Notes under the pieces: model-generated
The model's input: only the letters and a program-made list of their open reading frames with translations
Databases searched by the model: none
What the model was told of the DNA's origin: nothing
Shown: positions 1-5,799 of the stretch, one piece after another
Layout: every line of letters begins with the position of its first letter
Numbering within the stretch: position 1 is the first letter of the stretch
Program-made: the position numbers and the translations under genes
Origin: Actinomycetota bacterium
GTDB taxonomy: Bacteria > Actinomycetota > Acidimicrobiia > Acidimicrobiales > Ilumatobacteraceae
Direction: 5' to 3'
Assembly (NCBI GenBank): GCA_005788205.1
Contig: SXYT01000042.1
Coordinates: forward strand, 1 to 8,326
DNA length: 8,326 nt

Positions 1-239
1 CGCGATTCGGCATGTACATGCTGCTCTTCCACATGAAGGCTGTCGGCGGCGTGCTGCAGGGTCACCCGCTCGAGACAGGTGATGTCGGCTGGTTCCCCGC
101 TGATGCGCTGCCCACGCCAACGGCAGGTGCGCAGTGGTGGGGCGAGATGGCCTTCGCCGCGATCAACGGCGCCCAGGGGGCTGCCACATTCGATGCACCC
201 CGCGGCACGACGTGGCGCGGCGGTCACGACGCCGTTTGA
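1..239 (+). CDS. Nudix hydrolase, C-terminal fragment (5' end outside window)
   Basis: The reading frame is open from the left edge (first full codon at 3) to TGA at 237-239, so only about the last 79 residues are seen. The visible part reads as the second half of a Nudix domain: a hydrophobic strand (MYMLLFHMKAVGG), then an acidic residue followed by DVGWFPADALP. That matches the common 'E..evrWFp.deLP' segment after the catalytic Nudix box. The Nudix box itself (GX5EX7REUXEEXGU) would lie upstream, so neither activity nor substrate can be judged. Nudix enzymes hydrolyse nucleoside diphosphates linked to another moiety, such as ADP-ribose or oxidised dNTPs. The gene ends 10 bases before the stop of the convergent PAC2-family gene, with no visible terminator between them. 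An unrelated fold with a similar tail is possible. Confidence 0.72.
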   Translation, partial: RFGMYMLLFHMKAVGGVLQGHPLETGDVGWFPADALPTPTAGAQWWGEMAFAAINGAQGAATFDAPRGTTWRGGHDAV

Positions 240-249
240 GCCGGCCGGG

Positions 250-1149
250 CTAGTTGCCTTCCTGGTCCCTCAGGAACTGCTCGACCTCGTCCACGAGCAT
301 GCTGCCGCTGTCGTCGTCATCGGCGGTGTCCTCCTCGAACTCGAACTCCAGTTGGTTGGCGCCACCGAACGACTCTTCGCCCATCTCCTCGAGCCTGCGG
401 ACGTACTCAGCGAGGTCCTCGTCGTCGTCGACCATCTCCTGGATCTGATCGTCGTACTCGACAACATCATTGTGCAGGGCGCCGAGGGGCGGGGGCGTGC
501 CGATGATCTCGCCGGCGCGCTCGATGAGGGCGTTGGCCGCCTTCGGTGACGGGATCTGGGAGGCGTACGCGGGCACGGTGGCCCACAGGGACAGCGCAGG
601 GATGGACGACTGGATGCACGCATCGTTCAGCACGCCGATGATCCCCGTGGGGCCCTCGTACTGGGGGCGCTGCAGGTCGAAACGCTCGATCATTGTCTCG
701 TCGGAGCTGGTGCCCATGACCCGCGTGGTGCGGCTGTGGGCAACGTCGGCGATGAGCGCGCCGAGGGTGACCATCATCGACGCGTCGTACTGGGCCGCCA
801 CGCTGATGACCTGTTCGGTGAAGAGGCGCCAGCGCAGGCTGGGTTCCGGGCCGAGAACGAGGATGACGTCCGATCCGGGCGTACTCGCATGCCACATCGA
901 CACCTTCGGCCACACGATGTCGCGCTGGTTGGTGCCGCGAAGACGGACCGACGGCCTGATCGTGGCGAAGTCGGTGAAGTCCTCGGGATCGATCTCTGCG
1001 AGCGGGCGCGCCTGCCATGCATCAATGAGCGTGCGCACCGCCATGCTTGCACCGTCCGCGGCGTCGTTCCAGCCGTGGAAGGCGGCGATGATGACGGGAC
1101 GGCGCAGAGCCGGCCGCGAGAGCCATTCGACGTGGTCGTTGGTCGTCAT
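250..1149 (-). CDS. PAC2 family protein (proteasome assembly chaperone-like)
   Basis: This encodes 299 residues. The N-terminal region has strand VIIAAFHGWNDAADGAS (about residues 19-35), the signature of the PAC2 family, in which a GWNDA-like turn follows the first beta strand. The body continues with alternating strands and helices typical of the family (DVILVLGPEP, MMVTLGALIADV, GIIGVLNDAC). The C-terminus is strongly acidic and ends EVEQFLRDQ, a tail often seen in actinobacterial members, so the protein looks complete. The family is named for eukaryotic proteasome assembly chaperones. Bacterial members are mainly actinobacterial and their biochemical role is not settled. The ATG at 1147-1149 was chosen because the family similarity starts within 20 residues of it. 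The frame stays open upstream to 1806, but that part is antisense to the GNAT and TrmO-like genes. A weak GGGAA lies just upstream. The gene is divergent from the GNAT operon across about 108 bp. Confidence 0.88.
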   Translation of the reverse strand: MTTNDHVEWLSRPALRRPVIIAAFHGWNDAADGASMAVRTLIDAWQARPLAEIDPEDFTDFATIRPSVRLRGTNQRDIVWPKVSMWHASTPGSDVILVLGPEPSLRWRLFTEQVISVAAQYDASMMVTLGALIADVAHSRTTRVMGTSSDETMIERFDLQRPQYEGPTGIIGVLNDACIQSSIPALSLWATVPAYASQIPSPKAANALIERAGEIIGTPPPLGALHNDVVEYDDQIQEMVDDDEDLAEYVRRLEEMGEESFGGANQLEFEFEEDTADDDDSGSMLVDEVEQFLRDQEGN

Positions 1150-1206
1150 CGGTTCCCAAACTACCGCCGAATCCGCCCCGCGGACGTCGTGCCGTTCCCG
1201 CGGGTT

Positions 1207-1219
1207 CCCACTGTGTGGG
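1207..1219. repeat. Short perfect inverted repeat in the PAC2/GNAT divergent gap
   Basis: CCCAC-TGT-GTGGG lies in the roughly 108-bp gap between the PAC2 gene start (1149) and the GNAT gene start (1258). It could be an operator or a small hairpin in the GNAT leader. The rest of the gap shows an AAGG/AGGTG ribosome-binding candidate at 1241-1246 but no convincing promoter boxes. A 5-bp arm in GC-rich DNA can easily be chance. Confidence 0.3.
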
Positions 1220-1257
1220 GAGCAGAACGGCGCGTGTGGCAAGGTGTTCGGGTGGCC

Positions 1258-1683
1258 ATGGAGATCGAGAGAGCGGCAGAGGCAACCGACGAACTGGTGG
1301 CTGCGTTCGCCGGCTTGATCCCCCAGTTGTCCTCGTCCAATCCGCCACCCGGCCGTGAGCAGCTGGCCGGGATCATCGCGTCCGATGCGTGTGTCCTGTT
1401 CATCGCACGTGTCGACGGCCGCGTCGTCGGTGCCCTGACGCTTGCCACATTCCCGATCCCCACCGGCGTGCGCGCGTGGATCGAGGACGTGGTGGTGGAC
1501 GACGATGCACGGGGCCACGGCGTGGGCGAGGCACTCAGCCGTGCCGCGATCGACGAGGCGCGTTCCCGGGGCGCGGTGACGGTGGATCTCACCTCGCGGC
1601 CCACCCGCGAGGCGGCGAACAGGCTGTACCAGCGCATCGGTTTCGTGCGCCGCGACACCAACGTCTACCGGTACGACCTGTGA
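1258..1683 (+). CDS. GNAT family N-acetyltransferase
   Basis: This encodes 141 residues with one GNAT fold. Acetyl-CoA binding motif A is clear: strand IEDVVVDDDARGHGVG at about 75-90, with the R-x-x-G-x-G pyrophosphate-binding loop (R85, G88, G90). Motif B follows as the segment from LTSRP to NRLYQRIGFV (about 111-130), including the usual tyrosine (Y124) and a closing strand RDTNVYRYDL. The acceptor cannot be read from sequence: GNAT enzymes acetylate amines on small molecules, peptides or proteins. Start choice: ATG at 1258 fits the normal 'MEIxxA' N-terminus. A GTG at 1252 in frame would add two residues and sits better relative to AGGTG at 1242-1246 (5 nt spacing, against 11 for the ATG). 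The TGA stop overlaps the GTG start of the next gene, so it is the first gene of a coupled three-gene operon. Confidence 0.88.
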   Translation: MEIERAAEATDELVAAFAGLIPQLSSSNPPPGREQLAGIIASDACVLFIARVDGRVVGALTLATFPIPTGVRAWIEDVVVDDDARGHGVGEALSRAAIDEARSRGAVTVDLTSRPTREAANRLYQRIGFVRRDTNVYRYDL

Positions 1684-2141
1684 CTGGGCCGTTCGGGATG
1701 GTGCCCGTCGGTCGGGTCGTGTCCACCCGGGACGTGCCCGAGGACGACGGGTGGGACGGGGAGACCTCCAGTATCGAGTTGCTGGAGCCGTTCGACGGTT
1801 CGGCACTGCAGGGACTTGACGGGTTCAGCCACTGTCTTGTCGTCTACGTCTTCGACCGTGCATCGTGGGACGGGTCCAGGATGACCCGACGGCCGCGCGG
1901 CAACCCGGACTGGCCGGAGACCGGGATCTTCGCCCAGCGCGCGAAGGACCGTCCGAACAGGATCGGTGTGACGGTGTGCCGGGTCGTCTCCGTGGAGGGC
2001 ACCGTCCTCCGTGTCTCGGGTCTCGATGCCATCGACGGCACACCGGTCCTCGACATCAAGCCGCACATGGAGGAGTTCGGCCCGCGCGGGGAGCACAGGC
2101 AGCCGTCCTGGGCGACCGAACTCATGAACGGCTACTGGTGA
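1680..2141 (+). CDS. trmO: TrmO/TsaA-like tRNA (t6A37) N6-methyltransferase family protein
   Basis: This encodes 153 residues of the TsaA/TrmO (UPF0066) beta-barrel family. Characterised TrmO uses S-adenosylmethionine to methylate the t6A base at position 37 of a threonine tRNA, next to the anticodon. Family signatures are strong: V10-GRVVS at the start, LDGFSHCLVVYVF at 46-58, GIFAQRAKDRPNRIG at 82-96, and LDAIDGTPVLDIKPH at 115-129. The protein stops soon after the core domain and lacks the C-terminal extension of E. coli TrmO (about 235 residues). It carries a PRGNPDWPE insert (72-80) before the GIFAQR motif, typical of a short bacterial subgroup whose tRNA target is less certain. The start is GTG at 1680, overlapping the upstream stop by 4 bases (GTGA). 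ATG at 1698 is an alternative that keeps the whole domain. The TGA again overlaps the GTG of the next gene. Confidence 0.87.
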   Translation: MTGPFGMVPVGRVVSTRDVPEDDGWDGETSSIELLEPFDGSALQGLDGFSHCLVVYVFDRASWDGSRMTRRPRGNPDWPETGIFAQRAKDRPNRIGVTVCRVVSVEGTVLRVSGLDAIDGTPVLDIKPHMEEFGPRGEHRQPSWATELMNGYW

Positions 2142-3211
2142 GGCGGCTCGCGGGGGCGGCCCGCTCGCTCTGTCTCGTCGTGGTGCTCGCATCGTGCGGC
2201 ACGGGAACCGAGACGCTGACCGAACTGGCTGACCCGGTGGCTGTGGAGACTCTGTTCCCGGGGGACGACTGGGAGGACGGAACCGTGCCGAAGGCTGTCG
2301 CGGCCGATCTGGCAGAACGGGCCGGTGCGGTGTTCGCACGTGGGGCGGACGAGGGCGGGCCGAAGGCTGCTCTCGTCATCAACGGCGGGCGCATCGTCTT
2401 CGAGAAGTACGCAGACGGGTTCGACTCGTCGTCAGTGATGCCCTCGTTCTCCGTGGCGAAGAGCGTCCTTTCTGTCGCAGTCGGCATGGCCGTCGACAGG
2501 GGTGTCATCGCGCTCGCGGACACGGGTCTGCACCCTTCGTGGGCCGCTGGCGACCCACGGGCGTCCATCTCCGTGGAGGACGCACTCCACATGCGCAGCG
2601 GACTGGAGTGGGACGAGGACTTCGTGGACGGTGACCCGTCGCGGATGCTGGGTTCGCCGACGGGTGTCGCTGACTTCGCCGCACAGAAGAAGCTCTTGAC
2701 CGAGCCGGGGTCCACCTTCGCGTACTCGACGGGAACGTCCGCGATCCTGGCCGCCCACCTCAACGAGAAGCTCGGCGGGGGTGCGGCTGTCGTCGACTTC
2801 CTTCGCGACAACCTGTTCCGCCCTCTCGGCATCACGTCGATGACGCCGCTGCTCGACAAGTCCGGGCGGTGGGTCGGGGGGATCGGTGCCGACGCGACCG
2901 TGCGCGACTGGGCGAGATTCGGGTGGATGGTACGCAACGGCGGGATGTGGGGTGACGAGCGGATCGTCTCCGCGGAATGGCTCGACTACTCACGAAAGTC
3001 GAAGGAACTGGACGGCGTCTACCTTGCGCACTGGTGGAGGCTGTCCTCCACGTCCCTCGCGGCGGTTGGTCTGCACGGTCAGGCCATCATCGTGGATGAG
3101 TCACTCGACTCCGTGGTGGTGATCGCCTACGGCGATGCTCCGGACGAGGACGAGGGCCTGCAACTGGGTCTCCAGCTGCTCGGCGCTGTGGCGCTGCGCT
3201 ACTCCGATTGA
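2138..3211 (+). CDS. Serine hydrolase lipoprotein, beta-lactamase (class C)/6-aminohexanoate-dimer hydrolase family
   Basis: This encodes 357 residues from a GTG start that overlaps the previous stop (GTGA). Residues 1-20 form a lipoprotein signal: basic VRR, hydrophobic stretch LCLVVVLAS, and lipobox LASC with Cys20. The mature protein should therefore be lipid-anchored outside the cytoplasm. The catalytic domain has the SxxK motif SFSVAK (Ser105 nucleophile, Lys108), helix-turn motif ALHMRSGLEWDED (149-161) like the 'LLxHTSGL' segment of the family, Tyr196 in FAYSTG (Y-x-N-type motif with Thr for Asn), and an HG pair (H313-G314) in place of the KTG box. This layout fits the esterase/amidase branch rather than a true beta-lactamase. 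The substrate is unknown: peptides, esters or cyclic amides are possible. The 3' end overlaps the convergent reductase gene by 13 bp. Confidence 0.88.
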   Translation: MRRLAGAARSLCLVVVLASCGTGTETLTELADPVAVETLFPGDDWEDGTVPKAVAADLAERAGAVFARGADEGGPKAALVINGGRIVFEKYADGFDSSSVMPSFSVAKSVLSVAVGMAVDRGVIALADTGLHPSWAAGDPRASISVEDALHMRSGLEWDEDFVDGDPSRMLGSPTGVADFAAQKKLLTEPGSTFAYSTGTSAILAAHLNEKLGGGAAVVDFLRDNLFRPLGITSMTPLLDKSGRWVGGIGADATVRDWARFGWMVRNGGMWGDERIVSAEWLDYSRKSKELDGVYLAHWWRLSSTSLAAVGLHGQAIIVDESLDSVVVIAYGDAPDEDEGLQLGLQLLGAVALRYSD

Positions 3212-3657
3212 CCGGCTGGCTCGGCCAAGAGCACGGGGATGCGCCTGTCGGTCTTTGCCCTGTAGGTCTCGTACTGGGGGAACACGGCGGAGGACCGTGC
3301 CCACCACTCGTCGTACTCGGTGCCGTCCACCTCGCGCACCGTGACGGCGAACGGGGCGGGACCGTCCTGCACGAGCACCTCGCCGGGGTTCGCGAGGAGG
3401 TTGTGGTACCAGTCCGGGTTGTCCGGTGCGCCGCCCTTCGACGCGACGAGAGCATAGGAACCGCCGTGCTCGACGCGCATCAACGCGATCTTGCGCACCG
3501 AGCCCGACTTCGCCCCGCGCATCGTGACGATGATGACCGGGATTCCTGTCTCGAGCAGGGTGTGGCCGCGGGTCCCGCCCGATGACTCGTACTCCTCAAC
3601 TTGGTCGCGGACCCATTTCGAGGTGCTGGGTACGTACGTGCCTGCGAGTTCTGCCAT
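3199..3657 (-). CDS. Deazaflavin (F420)-dependent nitroreductase/oxidoreductase, Ddn family
   Basis: This encodes 152 residues covering the whole small split-beta-barrel domain of the Ddn family, which binds reduced coenzyme F420 and reduces quinones or nitro compounds. Recognisable blocks are MRGAKSGSVRKIALMRV (46-62, the 'T.GrkSG..R..pL' F420-binding strand pair), ALVASKGGAPDNPDWYHNLLANP (from residue 69 to 91, the hallmark of the family), and a C-terminal FPQYETYRAKTDRRIPVLLAEP (126-147). No signal peptide is seen, so the protein is probably cytoplasmic or membrane-associated through its N-terminal helix, as proposed for mycobacterial Ddn. F420 use implies an F420-producing host, consistent with Actinomycetota. 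ATG at 3655-3657 is the natural start although no clear ribosome site precedes it. It diverges from the ABM-domain gene with only 50 bp between starts. Confidence 0.9.
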   Translation of the reverse strand: MAELAGTYVPSTSKWVRDQVEEYESSGGTRGHTLLETGIPVIIVTMRGAKSGSVRKIALMRVEHGGSYALVASKGGAPDNPDWYHNLLANPGEVLVQDGPAPFAVTVREVDGTEYDEWWARSSAVFPQYETYRAKTDRRIPVLLAEPAGQSE

Positions 3658-3691
3658 GCTTCAACGCTACTTGCCGCAGTGGCTGCATGAC

Positions 3692-3699
3692 GGGGGGAG
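3692..3699 (+). promoter_or_regulatory. Ribosome binding site of the ABM-domain gene
   Basis: A purine run GGGGGGAG lies 8 nt before the ATG at 3708. It decides the start, because the frame is open further upstream (to 3582) through DNA that is antisense to the reductase gene. It lies in the 50-bp divergent gap, which has no obvious -35/-10 pair that I can name. Confidence 0.6.
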
Positions 3700-3707
3700 A
3701 GTCGCCG

Positions 3708-4031
3708 ATGAACCAGGTTGTCACGGTCTTCAGGAACAGGCTCCGGGAGGAGACAGCGGATGCGTACGCCGCCACGTCCGCGAGGATGACCGAACTGGCG
3801 CGCGCCATGCCCGGGCATCTCGACTCGAAGACCTTCGCGGCTGACGACGGGGAGAGGGTGACCATCGTGACGTTCGCCGACCGCGCATCGCACGAGGCGT
3901 GGAGGGACCACCCGGACCATCTCGTGGCCCAGCAGCGGGGCAAGACGGAGTTCTACGAGACGTACTCGATCCAGGTGGCCGACGTGACCTACCTGCACTC
4001 GTTCACTCTGCCGGGACCGGCTTCTCCATAG
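3708..4031 (+). CDS. Antibiotic biosynthesis monooxygenase (ABM) domain protein
   Basis: This encodes 107 residues, one ferredoxin-like ABM domain. Strand MNQVVTVFRNRL opens the domain, followed by an amphipathic helix with AYAATSARMTELARAMPG. A strand pair ending in VTIVTFADRASHEAWRDHPDH (51-71) matches the family's 'f.d.ea..aWr.hp.H' helix. GKTEFYETYSIQVADV (78-93) supplies the last strand. Known members include heme-degrading, quinone-forming and polyketide-modifying oxygenases that need no metal or flavin, and many stress-related proteins of unknown activity. They usually act as dimers in the cytoplasm. The ATG is supported by a GGGGGGAG purine run 8 nt upstream. The neighbours are a Ddn-type reductase (divergent) and an efflux pump (convergent, 29 bp overlap at the 3' end), which suggests but does not prove a role in handling quinone-like or toxic organic compounds. 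Confidence 0.82.
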   Translation: MNQVVTVFRNRLREETADAYAATSARMTELARAMPGHLDSKTFAADDGERVTIVTFADRASHEAWRDHPDHLVAQQRGKTEFYETYSIQVADVTYLHSFTLPGPASP

Positions 4032-5541
4032 CGTCCGAGAGACCGGCGCGCGAACGCAGCGGCCACTCGGGCAGCCACACCGCGATCGCGATCCCGATCG
4101 CCATCACGACACCGCACCAGAAGTAGATGCGGCCCACACCGGACGCGACGCTGTCGACCACGGCCTGGCGCGCGACGGGCTCGAGTGCCGCGATTTCCTT
4201 CGGTGACCTGATGAGAGACCCGACGTCGTCGGGGCTGACCTCCGGGAGTGCGCGGGGGATGTCCGTGCGGATCGTGTTGTTCAGCAGGGTGCCGAAGATG
4301 GCGAGGCCGATAGACCCGCCGAAGGAGCGGAAGAACATCAGCGTCGCCGTCGTCACGCCCATGTCCTGGTACTCGACGGCGTTCTGGCCGGCAATCGACG
4401 TGGTGGTGAAGACGGATGCGGAGCCGAACCCCATGAAGATCATGGGGATGATCAGCCACGCGTAGGGGGTTGTGCCCGAGATGGTGGAGACCGTGAAGAG
4501 CCCCACGCACGAGAAGATGCTGCCCATGATCGGGAAGGGCCTGTACCTCCCCGTCTTCGAGATGAGGTGCCCGATGCCGAACGTCGCGGCGGTGACGCCG
4601 AGCATCTGGGGGATGGTCCGCAGTCCCGACTCCGTGGGTGAGATCAACTGTGAGTCCTGGAAGTAGAGGTTGAGGAAGCTGCCGGCACCGTACGAGACCG
4701 TCCCGGCGCACATGCCGAGGAGTGACGCCCTCAGGACCACCGGGTTGGAGAACAGGCGCAACGGGATCATCGGTTCGGGCGCGCGTTGCTCGACCTTGAC
4801 GAACAGGACGAGCGCGGCAGCCGCAACCGCGGCGAGGAGGAGCACCACCGGCTCCGTCCACCCCGTGCGGCCCTCCTCGAGCGCGATCATCGCCGCACCG
4901 ATGGCGACCGAGAGCAGTCCCGCACCGGCGTAGTCCAGCTTTGCCTCGCGCTTCGTGAACGGCAGCCGCAGGGCGAAGTGCGTGACGGTGCCGATGACGA
5001 GGATGCACGGCACGTTGAAGTAGAAGATCCACGGCCCCGAGTAGTTGTCGATGATCCACCCGCCGACGAGGGGACCGAGCAGTGCCGAACCGACGAACGC
5101 GAGCGTGAAGTAGCCGATGTACCTTCCGCGGTCGCGCGGCGGGATGATGTCACCGATCACGGCGAAAGCGAGCGCCTGGATGCCACCGCCGCCGAGGCCC
5201 TGGAAGGCGCGGGCCGCGATCAACTGCCCGATCGACTGGGCAGCCCCGCAGAGGAATGACCCGACGAGGAACGTGAACATCGTGGCCTGGAAGACGGTGC
5301 GCCGGCCGTAGATGTCCGAGAGCTTGCCGAGGAGGGGCGTTCCGATCGCGGAGGTCACGATGTAGGCGGTGCCGACCCACGCGAAGCTCTCGAACGCGTT
5401 GAACTCACCGGTGATCGTGGGGAGGGCGGTCGCGATGATGGAAGTCTCGAGCGACGCGAGCATCGTCGCGAGCGCGAGTGCACCGAGCACAAGGGTCAGC
5501 CGCGCCCGTGTGAATCCGGGGACCATCGATTCAGTTGCCAT
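4003..5541 (-). CDS. MFS transporter, DHA2 (EmrB/QacA-type) drug:proton antiporter
   Basis: This encodes 512 residues with hydrophobic segments consistent with the 14-helix DHA2 architecture. Signatures are ATALPTI at 37-43 (motif D1), GKLSDIYGRR at 71-80 (MFS motif A in the first cytoplasmic loop), RAFQGLGGGG at 110-119 (motif B) and GSALLGPLVGGW at 150-161 (motif C, the antiporter motif). Helix 1 reads SLETSIIATALP, with Glu32 where most relatives have Asp. The likely role is proton-driven export of hydrophobic or cationic compounds across the cytoplasmic membrane. Start: ATG at 5541 is preferred. ATG at 5526 is also possible, and a TTG at 5574 would place the start inside the palindromic operator. 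No ribosome site is seen, so a short or absent leader is possible. The 3' end overlaps the ABM-domain gene by 29 bp. Confidence 0.93.
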   Translation of the reverse strand: MATESMVPGFTRARLTLVLGALALATMLASLETSIIATALPTITGEFNAFESFAWVGTAYIVTSAIGTPLLGKLSDIYGRRTVFQATMFTFLVGSFLCGAAQSIGQLIAARAFQGLGGGGIQALAFAVIGDIIPPRDRGRYIGYFTLAFVGSALLGPLVGGWIIDNYSGPWIFYFNVPCILVIGTVTHFALRLPFTKREAKLDYAGAGLLSVAIGAAMIALEEGRTGWTEPVVLLLAAVAAAALVLFVKVEQRAPEPMIPLRLFSNPVVLRASLLGMCAGTVSYGAGSFLNLYFQDSQLISPTESGLRTIPQMLGVTAATFGIGHLISKTGRYRPFPIMGSIFSCVGLFTVSTISGTTPYAWLIIPMIFMGFGSASVFTTTSIAGQNAVEYQDMGVTTATLMFFRSFGGSIGLAIFGTLLNNTIRTDIPRALPEVSPDDVGSLIRSPKEIAALEPVARQAVVDSVASGVGRIYFWCGVVMAIGIAIAVWLPEWPLRSRAGLSDAMEKPVPAE

Positions 5542-5560
5542 TCGGGCAACCGTAGTGCTG

Positions 5561-5575
5561 TTTGTACTGTCCAAA
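5561..5575. promoter_or_regulatory. Imperfect palindromic operator candidate upstream of the exporter
   Basis: TTTGTACTGTCCAAA is a 15-bp inverted repeat with 6 of 7 arm positions paired around a central T. It lies 20-34 bp before the exporter ATG and falls at the predicted transcription start of that gene. Size and position fit a TetR- or MarR-type repressor site, the usual control of DHA2 pumps. No regulator gene is in the window, so the binding protein is unknown. Confidence 0.5.
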
Positions 5576-5603
5576 TATCACCGGCGGGTGCCCCGTAGTT
5601 GAA
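5574..5603 (-). promoter_or_regulatory. Predicted -35/-10 promoter of the exporter gene
   Basis: On the minus strand TTCAAC (5598-5603) and GATATT (5574-5579) are separated by 18 bp. These are moderate matches to TTGACA and TATAAT. Transcription would begin near 5566-5568, inside the palindrome, leaving a leader of about 25 nt. The AT-rich stretch around 5573-5578 stands out in this GC-rich DNA. This is prediction by eye only. Confidence 0.35.
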
Positions 5604-5615
5604 CTGTCCCCGCCG
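5582..5615. repeat. GC-rich inverted repeat in the exporter/small-protein gap
   Basis: CGGCGGG (5582-5588) and CCCGCCG (5609-5615) form a perfect 7-bp stem with a 20-nt loop, just before the ribosome-binding region of the 50-residue protein. It could fold in that gene's leader. It also overlaps the predicted exporter -35 box. The loop includes most of the second ACTGTCC copy (see findings). Confidence 0.35.
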
Positions 5616-5632
5616 AGGTGATACCAAGGAGG
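5615..5632 (+). promoter_or_regulatory. Double Shine-Dalgarno region of the small Cys protein
   Basis: Two strong anti-SD matches stand in a row: GAGGTGAT (5615-5622, 11 nt before the ATG) and AAGGAGG (5626-5632, only 1 nt before the ATG). The second alone is too close for normal initiation, so the first probably positions the ribosome. This is the strongest ribosome-binding region in the window and supports real translation of the short gene. Confidence 0.6.
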
Positions 5633-5633
5633 C

Positions 5634-5786
5634 ATGTGCCGACGGATCACCTGCGAAACCTGCGAGAAGCCCACCTATGTCGGGTGCGGGGACCACATTG
5701 AGGAGGTGCTCGGTGACGTGGCCGAGTCCGAGCGCTGCCAGGGACATGCCGACACGTCCGTTCCCGGCACCTTGCTGAACCGCTGA
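5634..5786 (+). CDS. Small cysteine-rich protein, 50 residues (CxxC...GCGxH type)
   Basis: This short gene starts ATG-TGC (MCRRITCETCEK) and ends LLNR before TGA at 5784-5786. It has five cysteines: Cys2, Cys7, Cys10, Cys18 and Cys35. Conserved-looking features are C7-E-T-C10-x-K, then Y-V-G-C18-G-D-H21, then ERCQGH (33-38). I recognise this pattern (MC...C.TC.K.TW.GCG.H......RC.GH) from small uncharacterised proteins in actinobacteria and fungi. The CxxC, GCGxH and CxGH residues look like a zinc-binding site. The function is unknown; I infer a small cytoplasmic zinc-ribbon-like protein. The double Shine-Dalgarno region upstream supports translation. The stop lies 13 bp before tag on the same strand, so both are probably co-transcribed. 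Confidence 0.8.
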   Translation: MCRRITCETCEKPTYVGCGDHIEEVLGDVAESERCQGHADTSVPGTLLNR

Positions 5787-5799
5787 CCGGCCGTCGTCG

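Noticed and set aside
736..1257. Long + strand extension upstream of the GNAT gene
   Set aside because: It is antisense to the PAC2 gene and has no GNAT similarity. The GNAT domain starts at 1258.
1150..1806. Upstream extension of the PAC2 reading frame (518 residues in total)
   Set aside because: The extra N-terminal part is arginine/histidine-rich low-complexity sequence antisense to the GNAT and TrmO-like genes. Family similarity begins only at the ATG 1149.
2122..2937. 271-residue minus-strand open frame
   Set aside because: It is antisense to the lipoprotein hydrolase, with Ser/Pro/Arg-biased composition and no recognisable motif, whereas the + strand has a complete catalytic domain.
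3989..5059. 356-residue minus-strand open frame, rich in His/Arg/Gly
   Set aside because: It lies in another frame of the DHA2 pump gene and is a frame shadow typical of GC-rich DNA.
5542..5574. TTG start for the exporter at 5574
   Set aside because: It would add 11 polar residues and place the start codon inside the palindromic operator and next to the predicted -10 box.
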